Source of the DNA: Elusimicrobiota bacterium
Lineage (GTDB): Bacteria; Elusimicrobiota; Elusimicrobia; Elusimicrobiales; UBA9959
Direction of reading: 5' to 3'
Length of the DNA: 49,589 nucleotides
Assembly: GCA_019135865.1 (NCBI GenBank)
Contig: JAGVVD010000026.1
Location: 1 to 49,589, forward strand
Below, in pieces: positions 21,583 to 29,922 of this stretch (within the stretch, counting starts at the first letter, position 1; each line of letters opens with the position of its first letter). The notes below the pieces were generated by a model. It was given only the letters and a program-made list of their open reading frames with translations, did no database searches and was not told the DNA's origin. The position numbers and the translations under genes are program-made.

Positions 21583-23357
21583 AAGGCCCCTCCGGGCATC
21601 GGCACGGCGGCGCCTTTGCCGGTCCTGGCGGGAGTTCCCTTGACGGAGCGTCCCCATTCGGTCTCTCCCCTGTAATGCGCCGTATAGGTCCGCAGGTCGT
21701 TCAGGTCGGCGCGTATCTCCGTGAGCGCCGAAGTTTTCAGGTCGCGGACCGAACCGGCCAGCTCGTCGGCCTGCATCTGCAGCGCGTCGGCCAGCGGCAG
21801 GCCCAGCGCGTCCAGTTCGTCCCGCTCCTCCGGCGAAAGGGCCGCCCGGCGGGCCAGTTCGCCGTTGACGGCCGACAGCACCTGGGAAGCGGCCGCGCCC
21901 AGCGAGGGCGTGGAGGCGTAGTACATGCTCCGCATCACGCTGCCGAACTTGCGCGAGCCGTTCTTCTCGAAAGTGGTCGCTATGTCCAGGCGCTTCTGGG
22001 CGTAGGCGGAGGGACCGCGCAGGTCCGTGAACAGGGTCCGGAAGGCCTCGTCGCCGCGCAGTTTCTCCAGCGTGTAGGTCGCTTCCAGAGTGGAAGCCTC
22101 GATCTCGCCCTCCTGGGTATTGGGCAGGTAGAGCCCCCTGTCGGACGCCCACTTGGCCTGCATCTGATGGGAGGATTCGCGGACCACCGCGGGAGCGAGA
22201 TAGCGGGTCAGTTCCGCCAGCTGGGCGGGCTCGCGCATCAGGGACTCGGCGCTGTAGCCGCGCAGGCGCAGGAACTGCTGCACCGCCTCCGAATCCACCG
22301 TGATCGAGCGGGTGGAGGCGTCGTAACGGGAATCGCAGCCGCCGCAGGGGGCCACCACGATATTGAGCCGCGCGTCGCGGGCGTAGAAGGCCGTGACCCG
22401 GTCGCCGGCGGCCGTACCCTTCACCTCGCGCAGGACGGAGGTCTCCAGCATGTCCCCCAGCAGCGCGCGCTGCTCGCTGGTCAGCACCTCCGTCGGCAGC
22501 GAAGCCCTGGCGGAGTTTATCCTGGCCTGTATGTCGGCCGGCACCGCCGCGCCGCCGTCGAAGAAATTGCCGAGCAGGTAGGCCTGCTCCTGGAGCGACT
22601 TGCCGTCGAGCGAGGACAACTGCTCCGGGGTGAGCGCGCCGGAGTCCCGGGCCGCGTCCACCGCGTTCTGCAGGTCCTGCAGCTCCCGGCGGCTCACCCG
22701 GGCGTCGTCGTTGAAGGCGAGGAAGGCCGGGTCGCGCGACAGCCGGTCCATGACGGCGTTGCGCTCGCGCAGCGTCCAGCCGCTCCAGTCGTCCCGGTTC
22801 ACGCCGACCGCGTTATATCTCCCCTGGGAGGGTTTGTCCACCGCCTGCCCCCAGTTCACGCGGATGGAGGTGGTGACGGTGCCGAAGACGACCTCCCATT
22901 TGCGTATCGCCTTTTCGACCGTGCGCTCCGTTTCGGGGGTCAGCGTCCGCCTGTAGGTCCGCAGCCAGGGCAGCAGTTTCTCGGGCTCGGGACCGAGCCC
23001 CACTTCGCAGAGAGGTTTATTGACGTCGATGCGGATCTCGAGCGACTCGCTGAGCCTGTTGGCGTCGGCCTCCCGCCAGTTCTGGCGGAAGAGCTCGTCC
23101 AGGTCCCTGAGCGCCTCCGCGCGGGCGATGAGGGCGGAAGCCCTTTCCATGTCGATGGCGCGTATCTTGTCCAGGAGATGCCCCTCCGCCAGGAAACGGC
23201 GCGCGACGGACGGGCTGGCGCTGGAGATGCCCGCCTCGTAGGCGTTCATCCGGGCGGCCTGCGCCTCGGTCAGGCCCTCGGAGCCGGCGCAGACCGCGGG
23301 CAGCGCCGCCAGGAGGGCGGCGGTCAGGCCGGGGCGGATGGTCTTCAGGAAGTCCAT
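21579..23357 (-). CDS. Unknown large secreted protein (592 aa)
   Basis: A 592-residue product with signal peptide MDFLKTIRPGLTAALLAALPAVCAGS. It is mostly helical, rich in Ala, Arg, Glu and Leu, without a motif I can name. VVAPCGGCDSRYDASTRSI, followed by a helix with VVRESSHQMQAKW, recalls the position of a metalloprotease HExxH helix, but the motif itself is absent. It lies 7 bp behind the clostripain-like gene and overlaps the next gene by 4 bp, so the three are one operon. It may be a substrate or partner of the protease; this is inference. Confidence 0.6.
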   Translation of the reverse strand: MDFLKTIRPGLTAALLAALPAVCAGSEGLTEAQAARMNAYEAGISSASPSVARRFLAEGHLLDKIRAIDMERASALIARAEALRDLDELFRQNWREADANRLSESLEIRIDVNKPLCEVGLGPEPEKLLPWLRTYRRTLTPETERTVEKAIRKWEVVFGTVTTSIRVNWGQAVDKPSQGRYNAVGVNRDDWSGWTLRERNAVMDRLSRDPAFLAFNDDARVSRRELQDLQNAVDAARDSGALTPEQLSSLDGKSLQEQAYLLGNFFDGGAAVPADIQARINSARASLPTEVLTSEQRALLGDMLETSVLREVKGTAAGDRVTAFYARDARLNIVVAPCGGCDSRYDASTRSITVDSEAVQQFLRLRGYSAESLMREPAQLAELTRYLAPAVVRESSHQMQAKWASDRGLYLPNTQEGEIEASTLEATYTLEKLRGDEAFRTLFTDLRGPSAYAQKRLDIATTFEKNGSRKFGSVMRSMYYASTPSLGAAASQVLSAVNGELARRAALSPEERDELDALGLPLADALQMQADELAGSVRDLKTSALTEIRADLNDLRTYTAHYRGETEWGRSVKGTPARTGKGAAVPMPGGAL

Positions 23358-23364
23358 AGCCGCC

Positions 23365-24696
23365 TCAGTTCATCCTCCGGCGCATCAGCGCCCGCAGGAA
23401 ATCGTCCCAGCTGGAGCCGGCGGCGAAAGCCAGCGACTCGTAGGTCTCCGAATCGTATATGCGGAAAGGGATATATACGGCCAGCCCGTGCGTCCGGCCG
23501 GTGTACGGCCAGGCCTCCTGGCGGTGCGTCCCGGCTCCCGACGCGGCGGCGACGACAAGGTCCCTCTTTATGTATTCCTTCAGAGCGTCTCCCGCGGCCA
23601 GCGCGGGGGAAGTCGCGGGGAGCTTGAACGAAACGGCGTCGATATAATCGCAGAGGTCCTTGGAATCCGGCATGCGGAAATAGAAGGTGTCGTTGATCAC
23701 CTCGTCCGAAGCGGCCGCCGCCATGGCCGTCTCGTCCACCATCAGCGCGGAAGTCCAGGCGTCGAGGCGCCTGACGAAACCGTCCAGGCGCGAGGCGCGC
23801 AGGGCCGAAAGAGTGGAACCGGAACGGGGATAGGCGGCGCCGTAGCGGGCGACGAGCGCCCGGCCGGCCTCTTCGGCGTCCATGCCCGGCTCGTCGTTAA
23901 GGGCCGCGAGCATGGTATGGTAGGGGTAGCCGGGGCCGGAGATCACCTCTTCGGAACCGACTATCACCGAGGCGTGGTCCTTGAGCTCGTAGGCTACGCC
24001 GGCCATCTGCATCAGGCAGGCGTCCGTGGCGAAAACGTCCAGTTTGGCCCCTTTCCTGACCAGTTTTATCTGATTCAGGGCGCGGCCCAGGTCTTTTATC
24101 CCTATCTTGGCCCCGCTGACATCGTCGTTGGCGATGCCCAGCGTTCCGGACCCGTGGTTCCAGAGCACCAGCATGACCTTTTTGGCCGGGAACTTCAGTA
24201 TGGCGCGGCGGGCGAACCTGGCGAGATGACTCCAGCTGCCCATGTCCATGTCCTCGCTGGTGTGTATCTCGGTAGAGTTCACGGTATCGGGATCGTCGTC
24301 ACGCTCCATCAGCAGCGTTTTGGAGCCGCGCTGGAACTGCAGGTCCCTGTCGGCGCCCTCGACCGAGAGCACGCTGTATTCGGCCACCACCGTCACCTGC
24401 CCGGTGGAACCGACCTGCTCCATCTCGTTGAGGTCCTTATGGGCGTAGCCCAGTATCCCCAGATCGTTGACGCCGCTGATGAAGACCAGGACCAGCCATT
24501 CCCTCTCCAGGACCGGGGCGGCGGCGGTGAGCGTCGAAACGGGCGCGGGCGCGGTCTCGGGCATGTTCCCGCGGGTCATGATGACCCGCATGCTGTCCTC
24601 GAGCACGGTGACGGTATCGAAAGGACTGTCCTGCGCGGCGGCGAAGGCGGGCGCCAGCAGCGACACGATCAAAAGCGTCAGGAACGGCTTCTTCAT
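23365..24696 (-). CDS. Clostripain-like cysteine protease (peptidase C11), copy 1
   Basis: A 443-residue secreted protein. The ATG at 24696 (MKKPFLTLLIVSLLAPAFA) follows AGAGGA; an earlier ATG at 24711 lacks a site. The caspase-like fold of C11 is shown by WLVLVFISGVNDLG, the catalytic His in VLWNHGSG (H181) and the catalytic Cys in ATDACLMQ (C227). Clostripain-type enzymes cut after basic residues and often self-activate. A paralogue lies at 33432 with the same His and Cys motifs. It heads a three-gene minus-strand operon. The GGGCTTAGGTCC motif and an AGAATATAT -10-like box precede it. Confidence 0.85.
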   Translation of the reverse strand: MKKPFLTLLIVSLLAPAFAAAQDSPFDTVTVLEDSMRVIMTRGNMPETAPAPVSTLTAAAPVLEREWLVLVFISGVNDLGILGYAHKDLNEMEQVGSTGQVTVVAEYSVLSVEGADRDLQFQRGSKTLLMERDDDPDTVNSTEIHTSEDMDMGSWSHLARFARRAILKFPAKKVMLVLWNHGSGTLGIANDDVSGAKIGIKDLGRALNQIKLVRKGAKLDVFATDACLMQMAGVAYELKDHASVIVGSEEVISGPGYPYHTMLAALNDEPGMDAEEAGRALVARYGAAYPRSGSTLSALRASRLDGFVRRLDAWTSALMVDETAMAAAASDEVINDTFYFRMPDSKDLCDYIDAVSFKLPATSPALAAGDALKEYIKRDLVVAAASGAGTHRQEAWPYTGRTHGLAVYIPFRIYDSETYESLAFAAGSSWDDFLRALMRRRMN

Positions 24697-24767
24697 AACA
24701 TCCTCTTGCATATATTCTGCCGCGCGGCTTGATTTTAATCAAAGGCCCTAAGTCCTACCTGCGAATA

Positions 24768-24779
24768 GGACCTAAGCCC
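24768..24779 (-). promoter_or_regulatory. GGGCTTAGGTCC motif upstream of the clostripain-like gene
   Basis: This is the same 12-mer as at 3631-3642, pointing toward the gene, 72 bp before its start. An imperfect mirror copy (GGCCCTAAGTCC) lies at 24744-24755, making a degenerate palindrome. Its role is unknown. Confidence 0.35.
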
Positions 24780-24821
24780 CATCAGCCCTAAAAGTATACC
24801 AGAGATACCCCGCCTGTCAAT

Positions 24822-24955
24822 AGGGGACGTTGTTGACTTGTTGAGTTGTTGAGTTATTTGACGCATCTGGGGCAGGACCGGCTTTATTAGTGCCCTGTGA
24901 GTTTCCATTAAGTTGGGGGAAAAGTCAACAACTCAACAAGTCAACAACGTCCCCT
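24822..24955. repeat. 31-bp perfect inverted repeat, possible MITE or REP-like element
   Basis: Bases 24822-24852 and 24925-24955 are perfectly complementary 31-mers that begin AGGGGACGTTGTTGACTTG, with a 72-bp interior. No gene is inside. GGGGAC-ended palindromes are known from small elements mobilised by REP-type (Y1) transposases, which is the likeliest origin; none is encoded nearby. The arms contain TTGTTGA-like repeats. The rest of the 329-bp gap 24697-25025 holds the upstream region of the minus-strand cluster and the start of the TolC-type gene. Confidence 0.55.
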
Positions 24956-25025
24956 TACCCCTGTGAAACTTTTGAAGGTTATTGGCATCTTAAGGGAGGC
25001 GGCGACAAGGCCGCCGGAGGGAAAT

Positions 25026-26375
25026 ATGTTCAAAATTTCGATCTTTCCGTATGTGCTGGCCGCGGCCCTGCCCCTGCAGGCGTCCGCCCTGGGTCTGGAA
25101 GAGGCCGTCAGGGACGGGCTGCGGGCCAGCAGCGACCTGGAGCTGATGCGGGCCAAGAAGACGGAAGCCGGGGCGCTGCTGGACCAGGCCAAAGGGAACC
25201 GCCTGCCGCGGCTGGCCGTGAAGTCGGCCTATACGCGGGGCGACGAGCCGGTCTACGCCTTCGCCTCGGCCATGAAGCAGGGCACTTTCAGCATGGCCTC
25301 GATGGCCACGATAAACGACCCGGAGCCGGTCGGCAATTACCAGGCCTCGCTGGAGGCCGGGGTGCCGCTTTTCACCGGGCTGGCGATCTCCAGAGGGATA
25401 GAAATGAGGGAGGCAGGAGCGAAGGCGCTCGACGCCGCCTCGGCGCGGGCCGAGGCGGGCGTGCGCTTCTCGCTGGTGCACCAGTGGCTGACCGCGCTGC
25501 TGCGCAGGCACCTGCTGGACACCGTGGAGGCGGCCGTGGCCGACTCCGAGAAAGAGCTCAGGACCGCCGACAACCTGCGCGAGAAGGGCATGGTGCTGGG
25601 CTCCGATTATTACGCGGCCGAGGCGATACTGGCGGGCCTGAAAGCCTACAGGAGCCAGTGGCGGCGGGCTTATGACCTGGAGCGCGAGCGACTCAATATC
25701 ATGCTCGGCCGGCCCAAGGATACGGCTTTCGAGCCGGCCGGCAGGCTGGACGAGGCCGATTTCGGCGTGGGCGTCCAGAACGAATACCTGGCCGGCGCCC
25801 TGTCGCGCCGCGCGGACCTGAAAGCCGCCGCCGAAGCGGAGAAAGCCGCGGTGGCCTGGGCCTCGCTGCAGAAGAATTCGATACTGCCGGTGGTAGAGGC
25901 CTTCGGAGTGCTGGAGTCGAACTCGGCCAGCCTTTCCGGTTTCAAGTCGGCCACCCTCTACGGCCTGCGGCTGACGCTGCCCATAGGCGATCCCGGCTGG
26001 TCGGCCCGCTCGCGCGCGGCCAGGGCCGGCCTGCGGGCGCAGGAGGCCGAGACGGCGGGACTCAAGCGCCGCGCCGCGGCGGAGGTGGCCTCCGCCTGGC
26101 AGAGCTACATGGGCGCGGTGGAGTCGGCCAGGGACGCGGCGCTCACCCATGAGAAGGCGCGCCAGTCGCTGGAGCTGTTCCGCCCGCTCTACCGCCAGGG
26201 CCGGCAGAGCGTGATGGAGGTCCTGCGCGCCGAACAGGCGGTCCTGGAGGCCAAGGCCGCTTATTACGAGAACCTTTTCAAGATAAACCTTTTCTACGCC
26301 CAGCTCCGGCTGGCGTCCGAGACGCTCGACGATAAGGCGGTCTCCGAGATAGCCGCGGCCACGGCCGCGAGATAA
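25026..26375 (+). CDS. TolC-family outer membrane efflux channel
   Basis: A 449-residue protein. GGAGGG precedes the ATG at 25026; the upstream in-frame ATG at 24963 gives a longer N-terminus without a signal peptide. The signal peptide is MFKISIFPYVLAAALPLQASA. Two long helical repeats typical of OEP/TolC proteins follow, with ALGLEEAVRDGLRAS at the start and LRAEQAVLEAKAAYYENLFKI near the end. Trimers form the outer-membrane exit duct of tripartite pumps. The RND pump gene is 11 bp downstream. A periplasmic adaptor gene is missing from the operon. Confidence 0.88.
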   Translation: MFKISIFPYVLAAALPLQASALGLEEAVRDGLRASSDLELMRAKKTEAGALLDQAKGNRLPRLAVKSAYTRGDEPVYAFASAMKQGTFSMASMATINDPEPVGNYQASLEAGVPLFTGLAISRGIEMREAGAKALDAASARAEAGVRFSLVHQWLTALLRRHLLDTVEAAVADSEKELRTADNLREKGMVLGSDYYAAEAILAGLKAYRSQWRRAYDLERERLNIMLGRPKDTAFEPAGRLDEADFGVGVQNEYLAGALSRRADLKAAAEAEKAAVAWASLQKNSILPVVEAFGVLESNSASLSGFKSATLYGLRLTLPIGDPGWSARSRAARAGLRAQEAETAGLKRRAAAEVASAWQSYMGAVESARDAALTHEKARQSLELFRPLYRQGRQSVMEVLRAEQAVLEAKAAYYENLFKINLFYAQLRLASETLDDKAVSEIAAATAAR

Positions 26376-26386
26376 GGGGCATACCC

Positions 26387-29300
26387 ATGAGCAAGAACAT
26401 CAAATACGGCATGGCGGGCAATACGGCCCGCGGCTTCATAAACTCCCGGCTCACGCCGATCCTGATACTGAGCTTCATCCTGCTGGGCGTGTTCTCGACG
26501 CTCAAGCTCCCCCGCGAGGAGGAGCCGCAGATAAACGTCCCGATGTTCGACGTAATGGTGCCTTTCCACGGCGCCACGCCGGCCGAGATAGAGAAGCAGC
26601 TGGTCGAGACCGGCGAGCGCAAGCTCTGGGAGATACCCGGCGTGGAATACATCTACTCCACGGCCTTCCCCAATTTCGCGATGTTCACGGTGCGCTTCGA
26701 AGTGGGCACGGACCCCGACCGCGCCTCCAGCCTCATCTACGCCAAGACCTTCGACAACAGCGACCTGGTGCCGAGGGGCGCCTCGCAGCCGCTGATAAAG
26801 TACCGCAGCATAGACGACGTGCCGGTGCTGGCGCTCACGCTCTGGGGCGAAGGCAGGGACGGTTATAACCTGCGCCGCGTCGCGGCCCGGATAAGGACCG
26901 AGATAAACTCGGTCAACAATGTCTCCGAGACGCGCATAATCGGAGGCCATAAGCGGCAGTTCATAGTCCATTTCGACCCGGCCGCGCTGGCGCGGCACCG
27001 CCTCACCCCCCCGCAGCTGGCCGGCATCATCAAGATGTCCAACGCCAAGCTGCCCGCCGGACACTACAATCTCGGCGGCGAGAAACTACTGGCCGAGACC
27101 GACGCCTTCATCCGCTCGGCGGAGGACCTGGGCGGCATAGTCATCGGCGTCTACGACGGCAGGCCGGTGAAACTCGACGACGTGGCGAAGATCGTGGACG
27201 GCCCGGACGAGGACGAGCGGTCGGTCGCCATGCTGCAGGGCCCCGCCTCGGCCTCGGGCGACAAGACCCTGCGCGAGGCGGTCACCCTCAGCGTGGCCAA
27301 GCGCCGCGGCGCCAACGCGACCGCGGTGGCGCGCGAGATACTGGCGAAAGTGGACGGCATGAAGGGCCGCGAGATCCCCGACGGCGTCAACGTGACGGTC
27401 ACGCGCAATTACGGCGAGACCGCCAAGGCCAAGTCGGACGAGCTGATCTACCACATGCTGCTGGCCACGGTCTCGGTCACCCTGCTCATCGCTTTCACGC
27501 TGGGCCTGCGCGAGGCCCTGGTCGTGCTGGTCGCCATCCCCGTCACGCTGGCGCTGACCATGCTGGTCTATTTCCTCTACGGCTACACGCTCAACCGCAT
27601 CACGCTGTTCGCGCTCATCTTCTCCATCGGCATACTCGTCGACGACGCCATAGTGGTGGTGGAGAACATAAACCGCCACTGCGCGATGAACCGGGACAAA
27701 TCGCTGCTGCGCAACATAATCGACGCGGTGGACGAGGTGGGCAACCCCACCATACTCGCCACCTGGACCGTCATCGCCTCGATACTGCCGATGGCCTTCG
27801 TCAGCGGCCTGATGGGCCCCTATATGCGGCCCATACCTATAGGCGCGTCGGTCGCCATGCTCTTCTCGCTGGGCGTAGCCTTCGCCTTCACGCCCTGGCT
27901 CTACGCCCGCATCGTGGAGAAGTGGCCGCTGAAACACCTCGAGCACGACAGGGAAGGCCTGCTGGACCGGCTCTACCGCTCCTTCATGGAGAAGCTGATA
28001 TACAAGCCGTCGGCGGGCAAGGCCTTCCTGGGCTTCACGGCCCTGCTGCTGGCCGGCACGCTGGCCATGGTCGGCTTCCGCCTGGTCGTCTTCAAGACGC
28101 TGCCCTTCGACAACAAGAACGAATTCCAGGTCGTCATCAACATGCCCGAGGACTCTTCGCTCGAACGCACCGGGAAGGCCGCTCGCGAGATGGCGCAGTA
28201 CCTGGCCGGCGTGCCCGAGGTGCGCGACCTGCAGCTCTACGCCGGCACCTCGGCGCCCTACAACTTCAACGGCCTCGTCCGCCATTACTTCCTGCGCGGC
28301 GAGTCGCACCAGGCGGACATACAGGTCAACCTCGCCGACAAGAGCGACCGCAAGCGCCAGAGCCACGACATCGCGCTGGCCGTGCGCGCGCCGCTCAAAG
28401 CCATAGCCGACAAGTACGGCGCCCGCCTGCAGGTGGCCGAAGTGCCGCCCGGCCCGCCGGTCATGGCGACCATGCTGATAGAGGTCTTCGACCCCAACCC
28501 TAAGAACCAGCTCGCCCTGGCCGAGGACATCAAGACCCTCCTCAAAAAAACGCCAGGCATAGTGGACGTGGACTCCTACATCCCCGGGCCACAGCCGATA
28601 ACGCGGCTCGTCGTGGACAGGCAGAAGGCCACGCTCAACGGCGTCGCGGCCGCCGACATAGCCCAGACCGCGGCGATGTCGCTATACGGCGCGGACATAG
28701 ATTCGGCGCATGTCGAGGAGGAGAACGAGGTGGTGGACATACGCCTGCGCCTGCCCCCGGCCAAGCGCCGGGAGCTCGCCACGCTCAAGGACATCAAGTT
28801 CTTCTCGCCCAACGGCACGGCCATACCCATGGCCAGCTTCGTGCGCGCGGAGAACGGCCTGGAGAACAGGCCCATCTACCGCAAGAACCTCCAGCGCGTC
28901 GCCTATGTCACGGCCGACATAGCCGGCGGCACCGGGAGCCCCGTCTACGCGGTCATCGACCTGCGCAGGGACATAGAGGCGCTGGCCAAAGCCCGCGGCG
29001 GCGAGATAAAGCAGTACTTCACCCGCCAGCCGGTCTCATCGTCGGAGACCGCCATAAAGTGGGACGGCGAATGGCATATCACCTATGAGGTGTTCCGCGA
29101 CCTGGGCCTGGCCTTCGGCCTGGTGCTCATACTGATATACATACTGGTCGTGGCCTGGTTCGAGGACTTCCTGACGCCGCTCATCATCATGGCCGCCATA
29201 CCGATGGCGCTCATCGGCATCATCCCGGCGCACTGGGGCATGGGCGCGTTCTTCACGGCGACCTCGGCCATCGGCTTCATCGCCTCGGCCGGCATCGTCG

Positions 29301-29638
29301 TGCGCAACTCCATCATCCTGGTGGACTTCATCAAGCTCAGGCTCCGCGAGGGCGTGCCGCTCGACAAGGCCGTCATCGACGCCGGCGTGGTCCGATTCCG
29401 CCCGATGCTGCTGACCGCGCTGGCCGTCATCGTCGGCGCGGGCGTGATACTCTTCGACCCGATCTTCCAGGGCCTGGCCATCTCGCTGATAGCCGGTCAG
29501 ATCGCGGCGACGCTGCTCAGCCGCGTGGCCGTGCCGGTGCTCTACTACCTGGCCTTCAAGGGGAAGGAGAAGGACCTGATCTCTTACGGCCGTGGCGCGC
29601 CGGAGAGCGACGAACTGCCGGGTGCCACCGGAGAATAA
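26387..29638 (+). CDS. RND-family efflux pump, inner membrane subunit
   Basis: A 1083-residue transporter with 12 membrane helices and two large periplasmic loops, the AcrB/HAE-1 layout and length. The first helix region RLTPILILSFILLGVFS and the helix 4 motif SIGILVDDAIVVVENI (the Asp pair carries protons) are clear; a second internal repeat begins near residue 560. Substrates cannot be told from sequence; the motif GILVDDAIVVVEN is nearer to drug/solvent pumps than to metal pumps. It is translated right after the TolC-type gene and before a DUF2892 gene. No membrane-fusion protein is encoded here. Confidence 0.92.
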   Translation: MSKNIKYGMAGNTARGFINSRLTPILILSFILLGVFSTLKLPREEEPQINVPMFDVMVPFHGATPAEIEKQLVETGERKLWEIPGVEYIYSTAFPNFAMFTVRFEVGTDPDRASSLIYAKTFDNSDLVPRGASQPLIKYRSIDDVPVLALTLWGEGRDGYNLRRVAARIRTEINSVNNVSETRIIGGHKRQFIVHFDPAALARHRLTPPQLAGIIKMSNAKLPAGHYNLGGEKLLAETDAFIRSAEDLGGIVIGVYDGRPVKLDDVAKIVDGPDEDERSVAMLQGPASASGDKTLREAVTLSVAKRRGANATAVAREILAKVDGMKGREIPDGVNVTVTRNYGETAKAKSDELIYHMLLATVSVTLLIAFTLGLREALVVLVAIPVTLALTMLVYFLYGYTLNRITLFALIFSIGILVDDAIVVVENINRHCAMNRDKSLLRNIIDAVDEVGNPTILATWTVIASILPMAFVSGLMGPYMRPIPIGASVAMLFSLGVAFAFTPWLYARIVEKWPLKHLEHDREGLLDRLYRSFMEKLIYKPSAGKAFLGFTALLLAGTLAMVGFRLVVFKTLPFDNKNEFQVVINMPEDSSLERTGKAAREMAQYLAGVPEVRDLQLYAGTSAPYNFNGLVRHYFLRGESHQADIQVNLADKSDRKRQSHDIALAVRAPLKAIADKYGARLQVAEVPPGPPVMATMLIEVFDPNPKNQLALAEDIKTLLKKTPGIVDVDSYIPGPQPITRLVVDRQKATLNGVAAADIAQTAAMSLYGADIDSAHVEEENEVVDIRLRLPPAKRRELATLKDIKFFSPNGTAIPMASFVRAENGLENRPIYRKNLQRVAYVTADIAGGTGSPVYAVIDLRRDIEALAKARGGEIKQYFTRQPVSSSETAIKWDGEWHITYEVFRDLGLAFGLVLILIYILVVAWFEDFLTPLIIMAAIPMALIGIIPAHWGMGAFFTATSAIGFIASAGIVVRNSIILVDFIKLRLREGVPLDKAVIDAGVVRFRPMLLTALAVIVGAGVILFDPIFQGLAISLIAGQIAATLLSRVAVPVLYYLAFKGKEKDLISYGRGAPESDELPGATGE

Positions 29639-29650
29639 AGGAGACCCTGT

Positions 29651-29842
29651 ATGAAAATGGGAGAAGCATTGAGACTGCTGGCGGGGTTCATGGTGCTGCT
29701 CAGCGTCGGCCTGGCGGTCTATGCCGACATCCGCTGGCTGTGGCTGACGGCCTTCGTCGGCGCCAACCTGCTGCAGTCGGCCTTCACGAAGTGGTGCCCC
29801 GCCATCTGGGTCTTCCGGAAGATCGGCCTCAAGGAATGCTGA
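29651..29842 (+). CDS. DUF2892-like small membrane protein
   Basis: A 63-residue protein with two membrane helices (LRLLAGFMVLLSVGLAVYA and WLTAFVGANLLQSAF), followed by KWCPAIWVFRKIGLKEC. The paired-helix layout and the CP motif after the second helix fit DUF2892 (YgaP transmembrane region). AAGGAGA precedes the ATG. Such genes are often found beside RND pumps; the function is not established. Confidence 0.75.
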   Translation: MKMGEALRLLAGFMVLLSVGLAVYADIRWLWLTAFVGANLLQSAFTKWCPAIWVFRKIGLKEC

Positions 29843-29922
29843 AGGGGACGGTCGGCTATTGACGCCTCGGCGAATCAATCAATAGAATCATGGGAGGCGG
29901 GCCTCCCCGCCGGGAGGCTCCC

